Assembly: GCA_902599335.1 (NCBI GenBank) | Contig: CACKFA010000001.1 | Location: 62,001 to 126,000, forward strand | Source of the DNA: an uncultured Pelagibacteraceae bacterium | Lineage (GTDB): Bacteria; Pseudomonadota; Alphaproteobacteria; Pelagibacterales; Pelagibacteraceae | Length of the DNA stretch: 64,000 nt | Direction of reading: 5' to 3' | Shown: positions 37,097-49,351 of the stretch, in pieces | How positions within the stretch are numbered: the stretch's first letter is position 1 | Layout of the letters: each line of letters opens with the position of its first letter | Notes under the pieces: model-generated | What the model saw: only the letters and a program-made list of their open reading frames with translations | What the model was told of the DNA's origin: nothing | The model's database searches: none | Program-made: the position numbers and the translations under genes

Positions 37097-38115
37097 AAAA
37101 AAAATAAAAACATTAATTTGTATATTAGGGCAAACAAGAGCCCAAGATATAACTTGGGATAGCTTTAATACATATTTATTAAAAAGTCTTCATGCAGATT
37201 TAGCGCTTTGTGTTGCAGAAAAAAAAAATAAAAACAATCATATGTATAAAAATGCAAAGTATATATGGCAATACAAAGATTCTGATGATTACACTAAATA
37301 TTTTGAAAAAGCACAGAATAAATTAATTAAATCAAAAAAAATTTTGAAAAGACCTAATTGGAAAAAATTACTTAAAATAAAAGATTTTTGGTTGGCAAGA
37401 ATTAAAGGATCTTCAAGGATAAGATCTGGTACAGGGGCATTGTTGATATACAATAGATGGTTTTTATTACAAAATATTATTAAAGAAAAATTGATTAAAA
37501 AATATGATAGATTCATAATAACAAGATCTGATTTTATATGGAATATACATCATCCTAAAATGTCAAATTTAAACTCTAATTACATATGGATACCAAATGG
37601 TGAAAAATATGGTGGCTATACAGATAGACATGCGATTTTATCTAGAAAAAATATATACGATTATTTGAATTTAATTGAACCCATACTTCTTGAGCCAAAC
37701 AGTTTGTATGAAAAAATGAAATCAAAAAAAAAACTGGAATTTAGAAAGGTATATTAAATTTTATTTAGATCAAAAAGGATATTCAAAAAAAATAAGATTC
37801 TTCCCATATATAATGTACTCTGTTCGCAATAATAAAATTAAAACAATATTTAGACCTGGAAGATACTCTTATAAGCACAAGTATTTTATAAAATATTTTA
37901 AAGAATATTTATCAAGTATTATAAATTATTATTTAGTAGGAAATAAAAATAAAAATTATTCAAATTTTATTCAATTAAATTTTATGCATAAAATATTTAA
38001 AAATTTATTTAAGATTAAAATATTTCTTCATTTATTTTTATTTCAGAAAGATTTAACAAAAAAGTTTGATAAAGATTTTTTAATACATAACCTTAAAAAA
38101 AAATTTATATTTTAA
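37080..38115 (+). CDS. WavE-like lipopolysaccharide synthesis protein, interrupted by one +1 frameshift
   Basis: The track splits this into 37080-37757 and 37813-38115, but the frame after the A10 run (37724-37733) continues without a stop as NWNLERYIKFYLDQKGYSKK and joins the second ORF. Removing one A gives one protein of about 344 residues. KYDRFIITRSDFIWN and PNGEKYGGYTDRHAILSR resemble WavE-type LPS glycan proteins. The start is TTG at 37080 or GTG at 37083, inside the upstream gene. The Lys/Asn-rich C-terminus is poorly recognisable. Function is inferred from family resemblance and neighbour only. Confidence 0.6.
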
Positions 38116-38130
38116 TTTATTTGTTAAGAT

Positions 38131-38220
38131 GGAGAGGTGGCCGAGTGGTTGAAGGCGCACGCTTGGAAAGCGTGTAAAGGAGAAATTCTTTCATGGGTTC
38201 GAATCCCATTCTCTCCGCCA
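38131..38220 (+). tRNA. tRNA-Ser (GGA)
   Basis: GGAGAGG pairs with TCTCTCC (last pair G-T), then discriminator G and an encoded CCA. The anticodon stem CACGC/GCGTG encloses TTGGAAA, giving anticodon GGA for UCC/UCU. A long variable arm (GGAGAAATTCTTTC) marks a class II tRNA, and the T arm is GGGTTCGAATCCC. It lies between the frameshifted polysaccharide gene and gyrB. Confidence 0.95.
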
Positions 38221-38281
38221 TTAAATAAGCTTGATTTTTCAAGGGTAATTTGAGTATTTTACAATTTTTTTGTTAAGATAA

Positions 38282-40393
<2,112 letters not shown>

Positions 40394-40395
40394 AA

Positions 40396-41676
40396 ATGAA
40401 GTTCTTTGAAACTTCAAAATATCATTCTTTTAAAAAATCAACATATATAACTCTTAGATGGATCGGTATTATTGGTCAATTAATTGCAGTAAATTTTGTA
40501 TATTTATTTCTAAATCCTAGTTTTGATTTTATTACCTCAAATTTAGTTATTTTTTTAGGAATATTAAGTAATTTATATTTAATTTTTATTTATAAAAAAA
40601 CACAATTATCAGATAGATCTGCTTTTATCTTCCTATTTATAGATATTTTGCAATTAGGTGTGCTTCTTTATTTATCTGGAGGAATAACTAATCCATTTAT
40701 AATTTTTATATTAATACCAAGTGTTTTTTCTTCATCAAATTTGAGCTTAAAAACTAATATATTATTAGTAAGTTTAACAATAATTATAATTATTTTTCTA
40801 ACTTTTAATTATGAAGATTTGCCAATTAATCTAAATAGTGATTTTCATAATAATCATTATTTTTATTATTCTATTCCAACTTCTTTGATCATTGCATTAG
40901 TTTTTTTAAACTATTTTGCAATGACATTTGGTACACAATCTAGATTAAGAAAAGAAGCATTAGGAAAAATGGAAGAGGTCATGGCTAAAGAACATGAATT
41001 ATTATCTTTAGGTGGTCAAGCTGCTGCAGCGGCACATTCTTTAGGCACGCCACTTTCCACGATAACAATAGTTGCGCATGATTTAATGAAACAATTTAAG
41101 GGGCAAAAAGATTTAGAAAAAGATATAGAGTTATTGAATAGTCAAGTCGAGCGATGTAATGAAATTTTAAAGCGATTAACATTAAATCCTGTGGAAGAAG
41201 ATGAATTTATTGATAAAGATATTAATATTCGAGATTATTTGCATGAAATTATTTCCTCATTTAAGGAAATAAGCAAAAAGGAATTTGTCTTCAATTTTGA
41301 CCAGGACTCAAACTCAAAAAAGATAACCAAATCTATAGAATTAGTTTATGGGTTAAGAAATTTTATTGGAAACGCGAATAAATTTGCCAAAAATACAATT
41401 TTTATTAATTTGAAAAGTGATAGTGAAATAACTGAAATAACAGTTGAAGATGATGGTGATGGTTATCCTAGAGATATAATTTCAAAAATTGGTGAGCCAT
41501 ATTTGAAATCAAATTATTCTAAAGACAAATCTAAAGAGGGTTTAGGTCTAGGCTTGTTTATTGGAAAAACTTTATTAGAAAAAAATTTTGCATCAGTTAA
41601 TTGTAGAAATTCAAAAACGCGTAATGGTGCAGAAGTTGTGATTAGATGGAAGAATAAGGAATTATTTAATATTTAG
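40396..41676 (+). CDS. regB: RegB/PrrB-type redox-sensing histidine kinase
   Basis: About six membrane helices (residues 20-180) precede the kinase. SGGITNPF in the membrane part matches the quinone-binding GGxxNPF motif of RegB. The H-box [14 protein letters not shown] carries the phosphorylated histidine, the redox cysteine of the family is likely in [12 protein letters not shown], and DDGDGYP and [14 protein letters not shown] are the ATP-binding boxes. In relatives RegB controls respiration and carbon or nitrogen genes through RegA, which is not in this window. It starts two bases after gyrB. Confidence 0.88.
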   Translation: MKFFETSKYHSFKKSTYITLRWIGIIGQLIAVNFVYLFLNPSFDFITSNLVIFLGILSNLYLIFIYKKTQLSDRSAFIFLFIDILQLGVLLYLSGGITNPFIIFILIPSVFSSSNLSLKTNILLVSLTIIIIIFLTFNYEDLPINLNSDFHNNHYFYYSIPTSLIIALVFLNYFAMTFGTQSRLRKEALGKMEEVMAKEHELLSLGGQAAAAAHSLGTPLSTITIVAHDLMKQFKGQKDLEKDIELLNSQVERCNEILKRLTLNPVEEDEFIDKDINIRDYLHEIISSFKEISKKEFVFNFDQDSNSKKITKSIELVYGLRNFIGNANKFAKNTIFINLKSDSEITEITVEDDGDGYPRDIISKIGEPYLKSNYSKDKSKEGLGLGLFIGKTLLEKNFASVNCRNSKTRNGAEVVIRWKNKELFNI

Positions 41677-43472
41677 TGGTATTTGTTCTTTGTCTCAAAT
41701 AATGAGCTTAATTGAGATATCATAACATCTCCTAATTCATTTACGTCAGTAATCTTGATAGCTTTATTATAATATCTTGAAACATCATGACCAATTCCTA
41801 TGGCCAAAACTTCAATATCTGATTTATTTTCAATAAACTTAACAATCTTTTTTAAATGTTTTTCTAAAAAGTCACCTGAATTTACAGAAAGAGTTGAGTC
41901 ATCTACAGGTGCTCCATCAGAAATAACCATTAATATTTTTCTTTCTTCTTTTCTCTTTTTAATTCTATTATAGGCCCACGATATAGCTTCTCCATCAATG
42001 TTCTCTTTGAGCAATCCTTCTTTAAGCATTAGTCCTAAATTATTTTTCGCCTGTCTCCAATGGGTATCTGCTCCTTTGTAAATTATATGTCTTAGGTCGT
42101 TCAATCTTCCTGGCGTTTTAGGTTTAGAATTTTTGGTCCATAATTCTCTGCTCTGTCCACCCTTCCAATTTTTAGTTGTGAAACCTAAAATTTCAACTTT
42201 AACAGAGCATCTTTCTAGCGTTCTGGATAAGATATCTGCACAAATAGCCGCAATAGTGATTGGTCTTCCTCTCATAGATCCAGAATTATCTATGAGTAAA
42301 GTCACCACTGTATCTTTAAAATCTAAATCTTTTTCTTTTTTGAATGATAAAGAATTATATGGATCCATAATAATTCTTGGAAGTTTTGAACTGTCTAATA
42401 ATCCCTCCTCTAAATCAAATTCCCATGCTCTATTTTGTTTTGCAAGCAATTGTCTTTGAAGTTTATTTGCAAGTTTTGTTATAATATCTTGAAAGCCTAT
42501 TAATTGTTGGTCTAAATTTTTTCTTAGTTTTGTTGCTTCATCTGCATTTTCTAGATTTTCAGCTTTTACAACCTCATCAAATTGAGTAGTAAATATTTTA
42601 TAGTCTAAATTAATATTATCTATTTTTTTTTGAGCTACTTGCTCTGAGCTTTGTTCATCAGACTCTGTGTCTGACAATTGTTCATCAAAGTTAAATTCAT
42701 CAACACTATAATCGGCATCTAGTGAAGCCTCTGATACATTTTCATCTTTTTCATCTTTATTATCTTCTTTATCATTATTTTCATCTTCATTTGATGGATT
42801 ATCTTGTCCTTGATCTTGATTTTCTTCTTTTCTTTCGTCTTCATCTTCACTTTGAAAAATATCCATTTCTTCCAATATTTCTGAAAACTTTGAACTATAA
42901 ATATTTTGATCTTCAAGATTTTTAAGTAAAAATTCTTTATGTTTTTCTATAGCATCCTCAAAGTCTCTTTCCCAAAAATTGAGCATTTTTGTTGTTAAAG
43001 GATTTAGCTTAACTTTATGAAAATTCTTAAGCATATATAGCTCAAATGCCTCTGAAACAGATACATCCTCTTTAGTTTTTAGTTGATCTTTTCTTTTACG
43101 ATTTATTTCTTGATGATAATTTTCTTGAAAATTTTTCTCAATTCCTTTTAACATTTTTCCTCCCAGAGTCTCATAACGTATTTTTTCAGCAATATTATAA
43201 AGAGATCTAGAAGATGTATTCGAGGGAAGGTTTTTTTTGTAAATTATTTCATTACAAAATTTTTTTTTCAAAGCAGAGGAGTCTGACTCTGCACGTAATC
43301 TTATAAAATCAGCTGGAGTAGTTAAATTATCAATCTCCAGAAAATTAAATTCTTTTATTTTTTTTTCTTCAGAATTTGTTTTTTTCACATCAAAATCATC
43401 AGCAATTACCTTTGCCGTAGAAGTTAAAGCAATTTTGAATTTTTCTTTTAAATTATTATCTTTAGTACTCAT
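41673..43472 (-). CDS. cobT: CobT-like von Willebrand factor A protein (cobaltochelatase subunit family)
   Basis: The 599-residue protein has an N-terminal helical part, a very acidic middle (about residues 210-275, runs of D, E, N, Q), and a C-terminal VWA domain with the MIDAS motif DNSGSMRG and ISDGAPVDD. This is the architecture of CobT, the partner of the AAA+ CobS in cobalt insertion. No cobN or other cobalamin genes are seen here, so the target may differ. The start overlaps the CobS stop by one base; the end overlaps regB by four bases. Confidence 0.9.
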   Translation of the reverse strand: MSTKDNNLKEKFKIALTSTAKVIADDFDVKKTNSEEKKIKEFNFLEIDNLTTPADFIRLRAESDSSALKKKFCNEIIYKKNLPSNTSSRSLYNIAEKIRYETLGGKMLKGIEKNFQENYHQEINRKRKDQLKTKEDVSVSEAFELYMLKNFHKVKLNPLTTKMLNFWERDFEDAIEKHKEFLLKNLEDQNIYSSKFSEILEEMDIFQSEDEDERKEENQDQGQDNPSNEDENNDKEDNKDEKDENVSEASLDADYSVDEFNFDEQLSDTESDEQSSEQVAQKKIDNINLDYKIFTTQFDEVVKAENLENADEATKLRKNLDQQLIGFQDIITKLANKLQRQLLAKQNRAWEFDLEEGLLDSSKLPRIIMDPYNSLSFKKEKDLDFKDTVVTLLIDNSGSMRGRPITIAAICADILSRTLERCSVKVEILGFTTKNWKGGQSRELWTKNSKPKTPGRLNDLRHIIYKGADTHWRQAKNNLGLMLKEGLLKENIDGEAISWAYNRIKKRKEERKILMVISDGAPVDDSTLSVNSGDFLEKHLKKIVKFIENKSDIEVLAIGIGHDVSRYYNKAIKITDVNELGDVMISQLSSLFETKNKYH

Positions 43473-44446
43473 TAGATTTGAATATTAATCAAAGATTCTG
43501 GTAATTCTTCACCAAAACATCTTTGATAATATTCTGCGATAGTATTTTTTTCAATATCATCACATTTATTTAGAAAAGTTACTCTAAAAGCGTAACCAGT
43601 GTCTTTAAATATTTCTGCATTTTCTGCCCAATGTAATACTGTTCTTGGGCTCATCACTGTCGAAATATCTCCTGCAATAAATCCTTTACGTGTTAAAGAT
43701 GCCACTTTTATCATGTTGGCAACCTTCTCTTTACCTTTTACGTTATTTAAGTTTTTATTTTTAGACAAAACAATGTCCATTTCTCTATCTAGGCTCAGAT
43801 AGTTTAATGTTGTAACTATATTCCATCTATCCATTTGACCTTGATTAATTTGCTGCGTACCGTGATAAAGACCTGTAGTATCACCAAGTCCAACAGTATT
43901 TGAAGTAGCAAATAATCTAAAAAATTTATTTTGTTTAATTACTTTATTTTTATCTAGTAATGTAAAATTTCCCTCAGCTTCTAAAACTCTTTGAATTACA
44001 AACATTACATCAGGTCTACCAGCATCATATTCATCAAAAACAAGAGCAACTGGATTTTGAATAGACCATGGTAAAATTCCTTCATTAAATTGGGTTACTT
44101 GTTTACCATCTTTAAGAACGATCGCATCTTTTCCAATCAAATCAATTCTACTTACATGACTATCTAAATTTACACGGATACAAGGCCAATTTAATCTTGC
44201 AGCAATCTGCTCAATGTGAGTAGATTTTCCAGTACCATGATATCCTTGAACTAAAACTCTCTTATTAAATGCAAATCCTGAAATAATGGCTAAAGTAGTA
44301 TCTCTATCGAACTTGTAGTTTTTATCAATTTCAGGAACATATTCATTTTTTTTTGAAAATGCGTCTACTTCCATTTCTGAATCAATTCCAAAAGTTTGTT
44401 TTAATGAAACTTTAATATCTGGTTCTGTATTAAGGTTTGGTGTCAA
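43472..44446 (-). CDS. cobS: CobS-like AAA+ ATPase (MoxR/CobS family)
   Basis: The 324-residue AAA+ ATPase has Walker [15 protein letters not shown] (residues ~69-82), Walker [15 protein letters not shown] and sensor region [22 protein letters not shown]. The start overlaps the J-protein stop by 17 bases. CobS with CobT forms the ATP-driven part of aerobic cobaltochelatase, or a MoxR-VWA remodelling pair when CobN is absent. Confidence 0.92.
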   Translation of the reverse strand: MTPNLNTEPDIKVSLKQTFGIDSEMEVDAFSKKNEYVPEIDKNYKFDRDTTLAIISGFAFNKRVLVQGYHGTGKSTHIEQIAARLNWPCIRVNLDSHVSRIDLIGKDAIVLKDGKQVTQFNEGILPWSIQNPVALVFDEYDAGRPDVMFVIQRVLEAEGNFTLLDKNKVIKQNKFFRLFATSNTVGLGDTTGLYHGTQQINQGQMDRWNIVTTLNYLSLDREMDIVLSKNKNLNNVKGKEKVANMIKVASLTRKGFIAGDISTVMSPRTVLHWAENAEIFKDTGYAFRVTFLNKCDDIEKNTIAEYYQRCFGEELPESLINIQI

Positions 44447-44963
44447 TTTTTTCCCTATAGGTATTTTTTAATTGAGTGTAAGCTAATGTTATAAGTTTAA
44501 GTTTTTCCTCGTATTTTTTATTTCCAGAATTCATATCAGGGTGAAATTTTTTGACAAGTAATTTGAATTTATCTTGTATTTTCTTCCACTTTAAACCCAC
44601 AGAAACCCCCAATATTCCAAATGCTTTTATATCTTTATGATCAAATTTAAATTGACGCATATGATTATAATCTCCATTTATTTTTTCTTTATCGAGTTCA
44701 TCTCTCAAAGTTGTGTTCCACAATACTTTGAAAAAATTATCTGAGGAGCTAAAACTTTGAGTGGGTTTGTGCCAAGTCATATCAGACTTTAAAAAATCCA
44801 TTACCTGGTCATCATCCATTCCTGAAAAATAGTTCCAATTTTTATTAAATTCTTTAACATGTTCAAGGCAAAGCATTCTAAATTTTCTACTGTTATCTTT
44901 TTCAACTGGTGCCTTATATTCACCTATTTCATTACAATTATTCCAGTCACAAATATTTTTCAT
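44430..44963 (-). CDS. J-domain (DnaJ-family) protein with an N-terminal Cys/His motif
   Basis: I chose the ATG at 44963 ([10 protein letters not shown]) over the track's 44978 because it leaves 17 bases before the divergent bolA start. The N-terminus carries CDWNNC and CLEH, which together resemble a zinc-binding site. The C-terminal J domain holds the essential HPD in [10 protein letters not shown]. It probably recruits DnaK to a client. It is conserved beside bolA and cobST in alphaproteobacteria, so CobS/CobT may be its clients (inference). Confidence 0.87.
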   Translation of the reverse strand: MKNICDWNNCNEIGEYKAPVEKDNSRKFRMLCLEHVKEFNKNWNYFSGMDDDQVMDFLKSDMTWHKPTQSFSSSDNFFKVLWNTTLRDELDKEKINGDYNHMRQFKFDHKDIKAFGILGVSVGLKWKKIQDKFKLLVKKFHPDMNSGNKKYEEKLKLITLAYTQLKNTYREKIDTKP

Positions 44964-44980
44964 GATATATAATAACATAT

Positions 44981-45241
44981 ATGAATATAAATGAGCTAAT
45001 TACAATTGTAAAAAATAAATTATTAAATCAAATTAATATTGAAAGTATAAATATTGAAGATAAATCTTTTATTCATAAAAACCATAAAAGTAATGAAAAA
45101 GGAAAATTCCATTTAAAATTAATTATAGAGTCAAAACAATTAAAGCAAATGAACAAAATTGAGAGTAATAAAAAAATTTTTAAGGTTTTAAAAGAAGAAT
45201 TGAAAAACTACATACACTCAATTCAAATATTAATAAAGTAA
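44981..45241 (+). CDS. bolA: BolA-family protein
   Basis: The 86-residue BolA fold includes the histidine-bearing loop DKSFIHKNHK and GKFHLKLIIESKQL, with a helix-strand end. BolA proteins bind glutaredoxin-type [2Fe-2S] clusters or nucleic acid and act in iron and stress regulation. It is divergent from the J-protein gene with 17 bases between starts and converges with aroB with a 12-base overlap. Confidence 0.88.
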   Translation: MNINELITIVKNKLLNQINIESINIEDKSFIHKNHKSNEKGKFHLKLIIESKQLKQMNKIESNKKIFKVLKEELKNYIHSIQILIK

Positions 45242-46336
45242 CTCCTTTTTCAAAAAAGCATGTAATTTCTTTTTATTAAAACTTTTATCAATTATTGGAA
45301 TTCCAATTTTTTTTAAAAGAATTAAATTTATTTTGTTTGACTTATTTTTTTTATCATTTGCCATATAAGAAATGATTTTGTTTACATCTTTTGAATTAAA
45401 ATATTGTGACAATTTACTTGGAAAATTAGAATTGTTTAAGTGATTTGCTATTTTTAAATAATTTTGCTTATTTATTAATTTTTCATTAATACTAAAATTT
45501 ACTGCAGACTTAATTCCTAAAAGAACAGCTTCACCATGATTTAATTTTTTTGAGTATTTTAGAGCGGCCTCATAAGCGTGTCCAAAAGTATGTCCAAAAT
45601 TTAAAGTTTTTCTTAATCCCGTTTCTTTTTCGTCATTTTCAACAATATTTTTTTTAATTTTGCAACTTTCAAATATTGATTTTTCTATATATGGAGATTT
45701 TAAATTGAGAATATTTTTAATATTTTTGTTTAAATAAGAAAAAAATTTATTATTGGCTATCACTGAATGTTTAAAAATTTCAGCATAACCACAAATTATT
45801 TCTCTCTTACTTAAAGTTTCAAGAAAATTTGTATCACTAATTACAATTTTGGGCTGGTAAAAAGTTCCAATTAAATTTTTTCCATTTTTTGTGTTAACAC
45901 CAGTTTTACCACCAATTGAAGAGTCTACCTGAGATAATAACGTTGTAGGAACATTTATAAAATTAATTCCTCTTTTATATAAACTCGCTGCGTATGCTGT
46001 AATATCTCCAGTTATTCCCCCACCAATTGCTATTAAGCAGTCATTTCTAGAAAAATTTTTTTTTAAAATAATATTTAAAATTTCATCTACATTTTTTTGT
46101 ACTTTGTTTTTTTCTGTAGCATAAAAGTAATATGTAGATATTTTTTTATTATCTAATGATTTAGTTAGTTTTTTAACCATTTTTGACGGAACATTTTTAT
46201 CAACCACTAAGAAATATTTGGAAATTTTTAGATTACAATTTTTTACATATTTAGAAAAATTAGAGATTATGTTGTTTCCAATAATTAATGGATAGGTGAT
46301 ATTTTTTTGCTTTATATTTAATTTAATTTTTTTCAT
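45230..46336 (-). CDS. aroB: 3-dehydroquinate synthase
   Basis: AroB converts DAHP to 3-dehydroquinate, step two of the shikimate pathway. The NAD-binding region GGGITGDITAYAASLYKRG and substrate motif PTTLLSQVDSSIGGKTGVN lead to GKNLIGTFYQP and metal-binding NFGHTFGHAYE. The 368-residue length is normal; the C-terminus is very Lys/Asn-rich. Its start overlaps aroK by 14 bases and its end overlaps bolA. Confidence 0.96.
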   Translation of the reverse strand: MKKIKLNIKQKNITYPLIIGNNIISNFSKYVKNCNLKISKYFLVVDKNVPSKMVKKLTKSLDNKKISTYYFYATEKNKVQKNVDEILNIILKKNFSRNDCLIAIGGGITGDITAYAASLYKRGINFINVPTTLLSQVDSSIGGKTGVNTKNGKNLIGTFYQPKIVISDTNFLETLSKREIICGYAEIFKHSVIANNKFFSYLNKNIKNILNLKSPYIEKSIFESCKIKKNIVENDEKETGLRKTLNFGHTFGHAYEAALKYSKKLNHGEAVLLGIKSAVNFSINEKLINKQNYLKIANHLNNSNFPSKLSQYFNSKDVNKIISYMANDKKNKSNKINLILLKKIGIPIIDKSFNKKKLHAFLKKELLY

Positions 46337-46835
46337 AAATTTCTAAAATTTTATCAACTATTTCATTTTTTTTTAAACTATCGCATTTTATCTCGTATAA
46401 AGCTTTTGAGTAAAATCTAGATCTTTTTTTTATTAGTCTAATTAATTCACTATCTGTTGCATTAATAGCTAATGGTCTATTTCTACTATTTTTAATCCTA
46501 TTTACTAAGACCTTACTATCCCAATTTAACCAAAAAGATAAATGATTTTTTAAAATTTCTTTTCTTATATTACTATTTGTAAAAGTCCCACCTCCAAGAG
46601 AGATAACAGTAGCGTTTAATTTAAGTTTTTTTAAAGTTATTTCTTCTTCAATTTTTCTAAAAAATTCTTCACCTTTGTTCTCAAATATTTTTTTTATTGT
46701 AGTGTTTAATTTTTTTTCAATTTCTTTATCTGTATCTATAAAATTATATCGCAACTTTTTTGCTACTAAGCGACCTATAGAGGTTTTCCCGGATCCCATC
46801 ATCCCTAAAAAAACTAGATTTTCTTTTGATTTCAT
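46323..46835 (-). CDS. aroK: Shikimate kinase
   Basis: The 170-residue kinase phosphorylates shikimate with ATP. Walker A is GMMGSGKTSIGRLVAKKL (residues ~11-28), the shikimate-binding DTDKEIE follows, then SLGGGTF and the lid NRPLA. It is the first gene of an aroK-aroB pair, a common bacterial order. It is divergent from a small membrane protein gene across 58 bases. Confidence 0.95.
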   Translation of the reverse strand: MKSKENLVFLGMMGSGKTSIGRLVAKKLRYNFIDTDKEIEKKLNTTIKKIFENKGEEFFRKIEEEITLKKLKLNATVISLGGGTFTNSNIRKEILKNHLSFWLNWDSKVLVNRIKNSRNRPLAINATDSELIRLIKKRSRFYSKALYEIKCDSLKKNEIVDKILEIYEKN

Positions 46836-46893
46836 AAGTTTCTTTTATTGAAAAAACATAAATATGTCTTAATTTGAAATTAATTAAAACTAT

Positions 46894-47076
46894 ATGCAAT
46901 TCATTAAAAATTCAAGTTCGAGCAAAGCAGGCATTGTGGGATTTGTTATAAAATCTATAATTGGATTAGTTGTAATTTTAGCAATTATTTTTTTTCTAAG
47001 TAAAATTGATTTCCCTGCACCAAAAAAAGAAATAGAAAAAATTATTTCAAATGAAAATTTTAAAATTGTTAAATAA
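46894..47076 (+). CDS. 60-residue single-span membrane protein of unknown function
   Basis: A short polar start (MQFIKNSSSSKAGIVG) is followed by one strong helix (IIGLVVILAIIFFLSKI) and a charged tail PAPKKEIEKIISNENFKIVK. It overlaps the following exported-protein gene by 26 bases in another frame, which suggests coupled translation and a joint role. No family is recognised. It is not the missing start of the next gene, because that gene has its own signal peptide. Confidence 0.6.
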   Translation: MQFIKNSSSSKAGIVGFVIKSIIGLVVILAIIFFLSKIDFPAPKKEIEKIISNENFKIVK

Positions 47077-48808
47077 AAAAATTGTATCAACTTTTATTTA
47101 TTTTTCTCTCTCTTTATTTACTTTTGCTGAGGAAAAGCCAATCGACATTTGGGACATTAAAAAACAACAAAATGAAAATTTAGAAAAAAAATTAATTGAG
47201 GAAAATGCAGAAATCATAGGTCAAAATAGCATTTATGAATTACAGGCGCTCAAAGAAAAAGAGACAATAAAACTTGATAAAAATTTTTCATCAAAAGAAA
47301 TTAAAATTGTTGGATTATACGATCCTAGCGAATACGGCCTAAGTATGGATATGTGGTCAAATTCTGATGGATCTAAATTAAAAAATTTATTTCAGAATAT
47401 TAATAAGTTTAATCTTTCTGAGGATGCATCTGATATAATGCACATATCTTTATTAACTAATGCTTATACCCCAACTCAAAATATTACTGAGCAAGAATTT
47501 ATGAGCTTTAAATCTGATTGGTTAATAAAAAATTCAAACTTAGAATTAATAGAAGAATATTTGATTAAAAACCAAATAATAAACTTGCATCCAAAATTAG
47601 CAAGATATTTAGTTGATAGTTATTTATCAGAATCAAATGTAAAAAAATCTTGTGAGATTTTTTCTAAAAATACAGAACCCCTCCAAGATGAATATCTATC
47701 CAAATTTAATTTATATTGTTTAATTAATTATGGAAAAAATGAAGAGGCGCAACTAATCTTAGATTTAAAAAAAGAGTTAGGTTTCGAAGATAATTATTTC
47801 GAAAACAAAATAAATTATTTATTTGGATATATAGATGAAGCAGATAAAGAAATATCAATAAACTCAATTTTAGATTTTCATTTAGCACATAGAACTAATC
47901 CTGAATTTTCTTATGAACCAAGAGAGGGCACACCTAAAATAATTTGGAAATATCTTTCAGCTGCAAATTTGCTCTTCAAAATTCAAGATATAGAAATTAC
48001 TGATGTAGAAAAAATTTCTACAATAGAAAAAGCTGTAAATGATAAAAATTATTCTGAGCAAGAGTTGTTCGAATTTTATAAAAAATTTCAATTTAATATT
48101 AATCAATTTTTAAACGCAAAAGAGGTATATAAATCTCTATCTTCAATCGAGGGACGCGCTCTTTTATATCAAAGAACTCTTTTAACTGAAGAACCAACAA
48201 TTAAATTAGAATTTATTAAGATATTAAAGGATCTATTTATATCTGATGAAATAGGTGATGCCTTTGATTTGGAATTAAAAAAATTTTTAAGTCAAATTAA
48301 TGTTGAGGATGTGCCTTCAAACTTTACAACATTTTATAATAGCAATCTAAACAAGAAAGAGACAGTAGATAAAAAGATTAAATATAATAGTAAAATTTTA
48401 CATCAATCAAAACTTATAAATTATTTCAATGGGGACTATGCAAAATCTAAAATTGAAGCTGATCTAGATAAATTTTTAAAGAAAATTAAAAAAGATAAAA
48501 AATATTTTTTATCTAAAAAAGATATAATTTTTCTAGAGGCGCTTAAATCTGACGGAGTTGAAATTTCAAAAAAATATGATGGTCTTTATGAGATAAAACA
48601 ATCAGAGATGCCTGCTGATATTCAAACAATGATAAATAATAATGAGATTGGTGCTGCTTTACTAAGAGTTATTCAAGTAATTGGTGATGAAAATATAGAA
48701 AATATTGATGATGACACAGTTTATTTTATTATCAATACTTTAAATCAATTAAATGTTGATTTAATTAGAAATAAACTATTGCTAAAAGTTCTTCCTTTAA
48801 AAGTATAA
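47051..48808 (+). CDS. Unrecognised 585-residue exported helical protein
   Basis: An N-terminal signal peptide (KIVSTFIYFSLSLFTFAEE, cleavage about residue 26) suggests export. The mature part is acidic, helical and full of Leu/Glu/Lys, with possible TPR-like helical pairs; no catalytic motif stands out. The overlap with the upstream 60-residue membrane protein and the short gap before def-fmt-truA put it in a probable operon. A periplasmic scaffold or envelope factor is possible, but the function is unknown. Confidence 0.65.
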   Translation: MKILKLLNKKIVSTFIYFSLSLFTFAEEKPIDIWDIKKQQNENLEKKLIEENAEIIGQNSIYELQALKEKETIKLDKNFSSKEIKIVGLYDPSEYGLSMDMWSNSDGSKLKNLFQNINKFNLSEDASDIMHISLLTNAYTPTQNITEQEFMSFKSDWLIKNSNLELIEEYLIKNQIINLHPKLARYLVDSYLSESNVKKSCEIFSKNTEPLQDEYLSKFNLYCLINYGKNEEAQLILDLKKELGFEDNYFENKINYLFGYIDEADKEISINSILDFHLAHRTNPEFSYEPREGTPKIIWKYLSAANLLFKIQDIEITDVEKISTIEKAVNDKNYSEQELFEFYKKFQFNINQFLNAKEVYKSLSSIEGRALLYQRTLLTEEPTIKLEFIKILKDLFISDEIGDAFDLELKKFLSQINVEDVPSNFTTFYNSNLNKKETVDKKIKYNSKILHQSKLINYFNGDYAKSKIEADLDKFLKKIKKDKKYFLSKKDIIFLEALKSDGVEISKKYDGLYEIKQSEMPADIQTMINNNEIGAALLRVIQVIGDENIENIDDDTVYFIINTLNQLNVDLIRNKLLLKVLPLKV

Positions 48809-48829
48809 AAATTATAATAAAATCAAGAT

Positions 48830-49348
48830 ATGGCTATCAGAACTATAATAACAGAACCTAATAAATTACTTAGACAAATTTCTAAACCAGTCAATGTTGT
48901 TGGTAAAGAAGAACAAAAATTGATGGATGATATGCTTGAGACAATGTATGACGCAAATGGAATTGGTCTCGCGGCCATACAAGTTGGTGTACCAAAGAGA
49001 ATTATTGTAATGGATATAAGTAAAGATGAGAGTAAAAAAGAGCCAAGATATTTCGTAAATCCAGTTATTAAAAATAAAGATCCACTAAAAGCAACTTATG
49101 AAGAAGGATGTCTTTCTGTGCCAAATCAGTTTGCAGAAATTGATAGACCTAGTAAGTGTGAAGTAGAATATCTTGATTATGATGGAGAGAAGAAATTGCT
49201 AAAGGCAGATGGTCTTCTTGCAACATGTATTCAGCACGAGATGGACCATTTAGAGGGAATACTATTTATTGATTATCTTTCAAAATTAAAAAGGGCAATG
49301 ATAATTAAAAAATTATTAAAATTAAAATCTACCTCTGTAGAAGCTTAA
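48830..49348 (+). CDS. def: Peptide deformylase
   Basis: The metalloenzyme removes the formyl group from new proteins. The three motifs are visible: GIGLAAIQVGVPKR, EEGCLSVPNQ (metal-ligand Cys) and QHEMDHLEGILFID (two His and the catalytic Glu). The 172-residue length is normal. It starts 21 bases after the exported-protein gene and precedes fmt by three bases. fmt adds the formyl group that Def removes. Confidence 0.96.
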   Translation: MAIRTIITEPNKLLRQISKPVNVVGKEEQKLMDDMLETMYDANGIGLAAIQVGVPKRIIVMDISKDESKKEPRYFVNPVIKNKDPLKATYEEGCLSVPNQFAEIDRPSKCEVEYLDYDGEKKLLKADGLLATCIQHEMDHLEGILFIDYLSKLKRAMIIKKLLKLKSTSVEA

Positions 49349-49351
49349 TAA

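Noticed and set aside
42719-42925. ORFs on both strands within the acidic part of cobT
   Set aside because: They are other frames of the GAA/GAT-rich linker of the well-supported CobT.
46894-47100. The 60-residue membrane protein as a frameshifted N-terminus of the 585-residue protein
   Set aside because: The larger protein has its own ATG and signal peptide, and there is no homopolymer at the junction explaining a shift.
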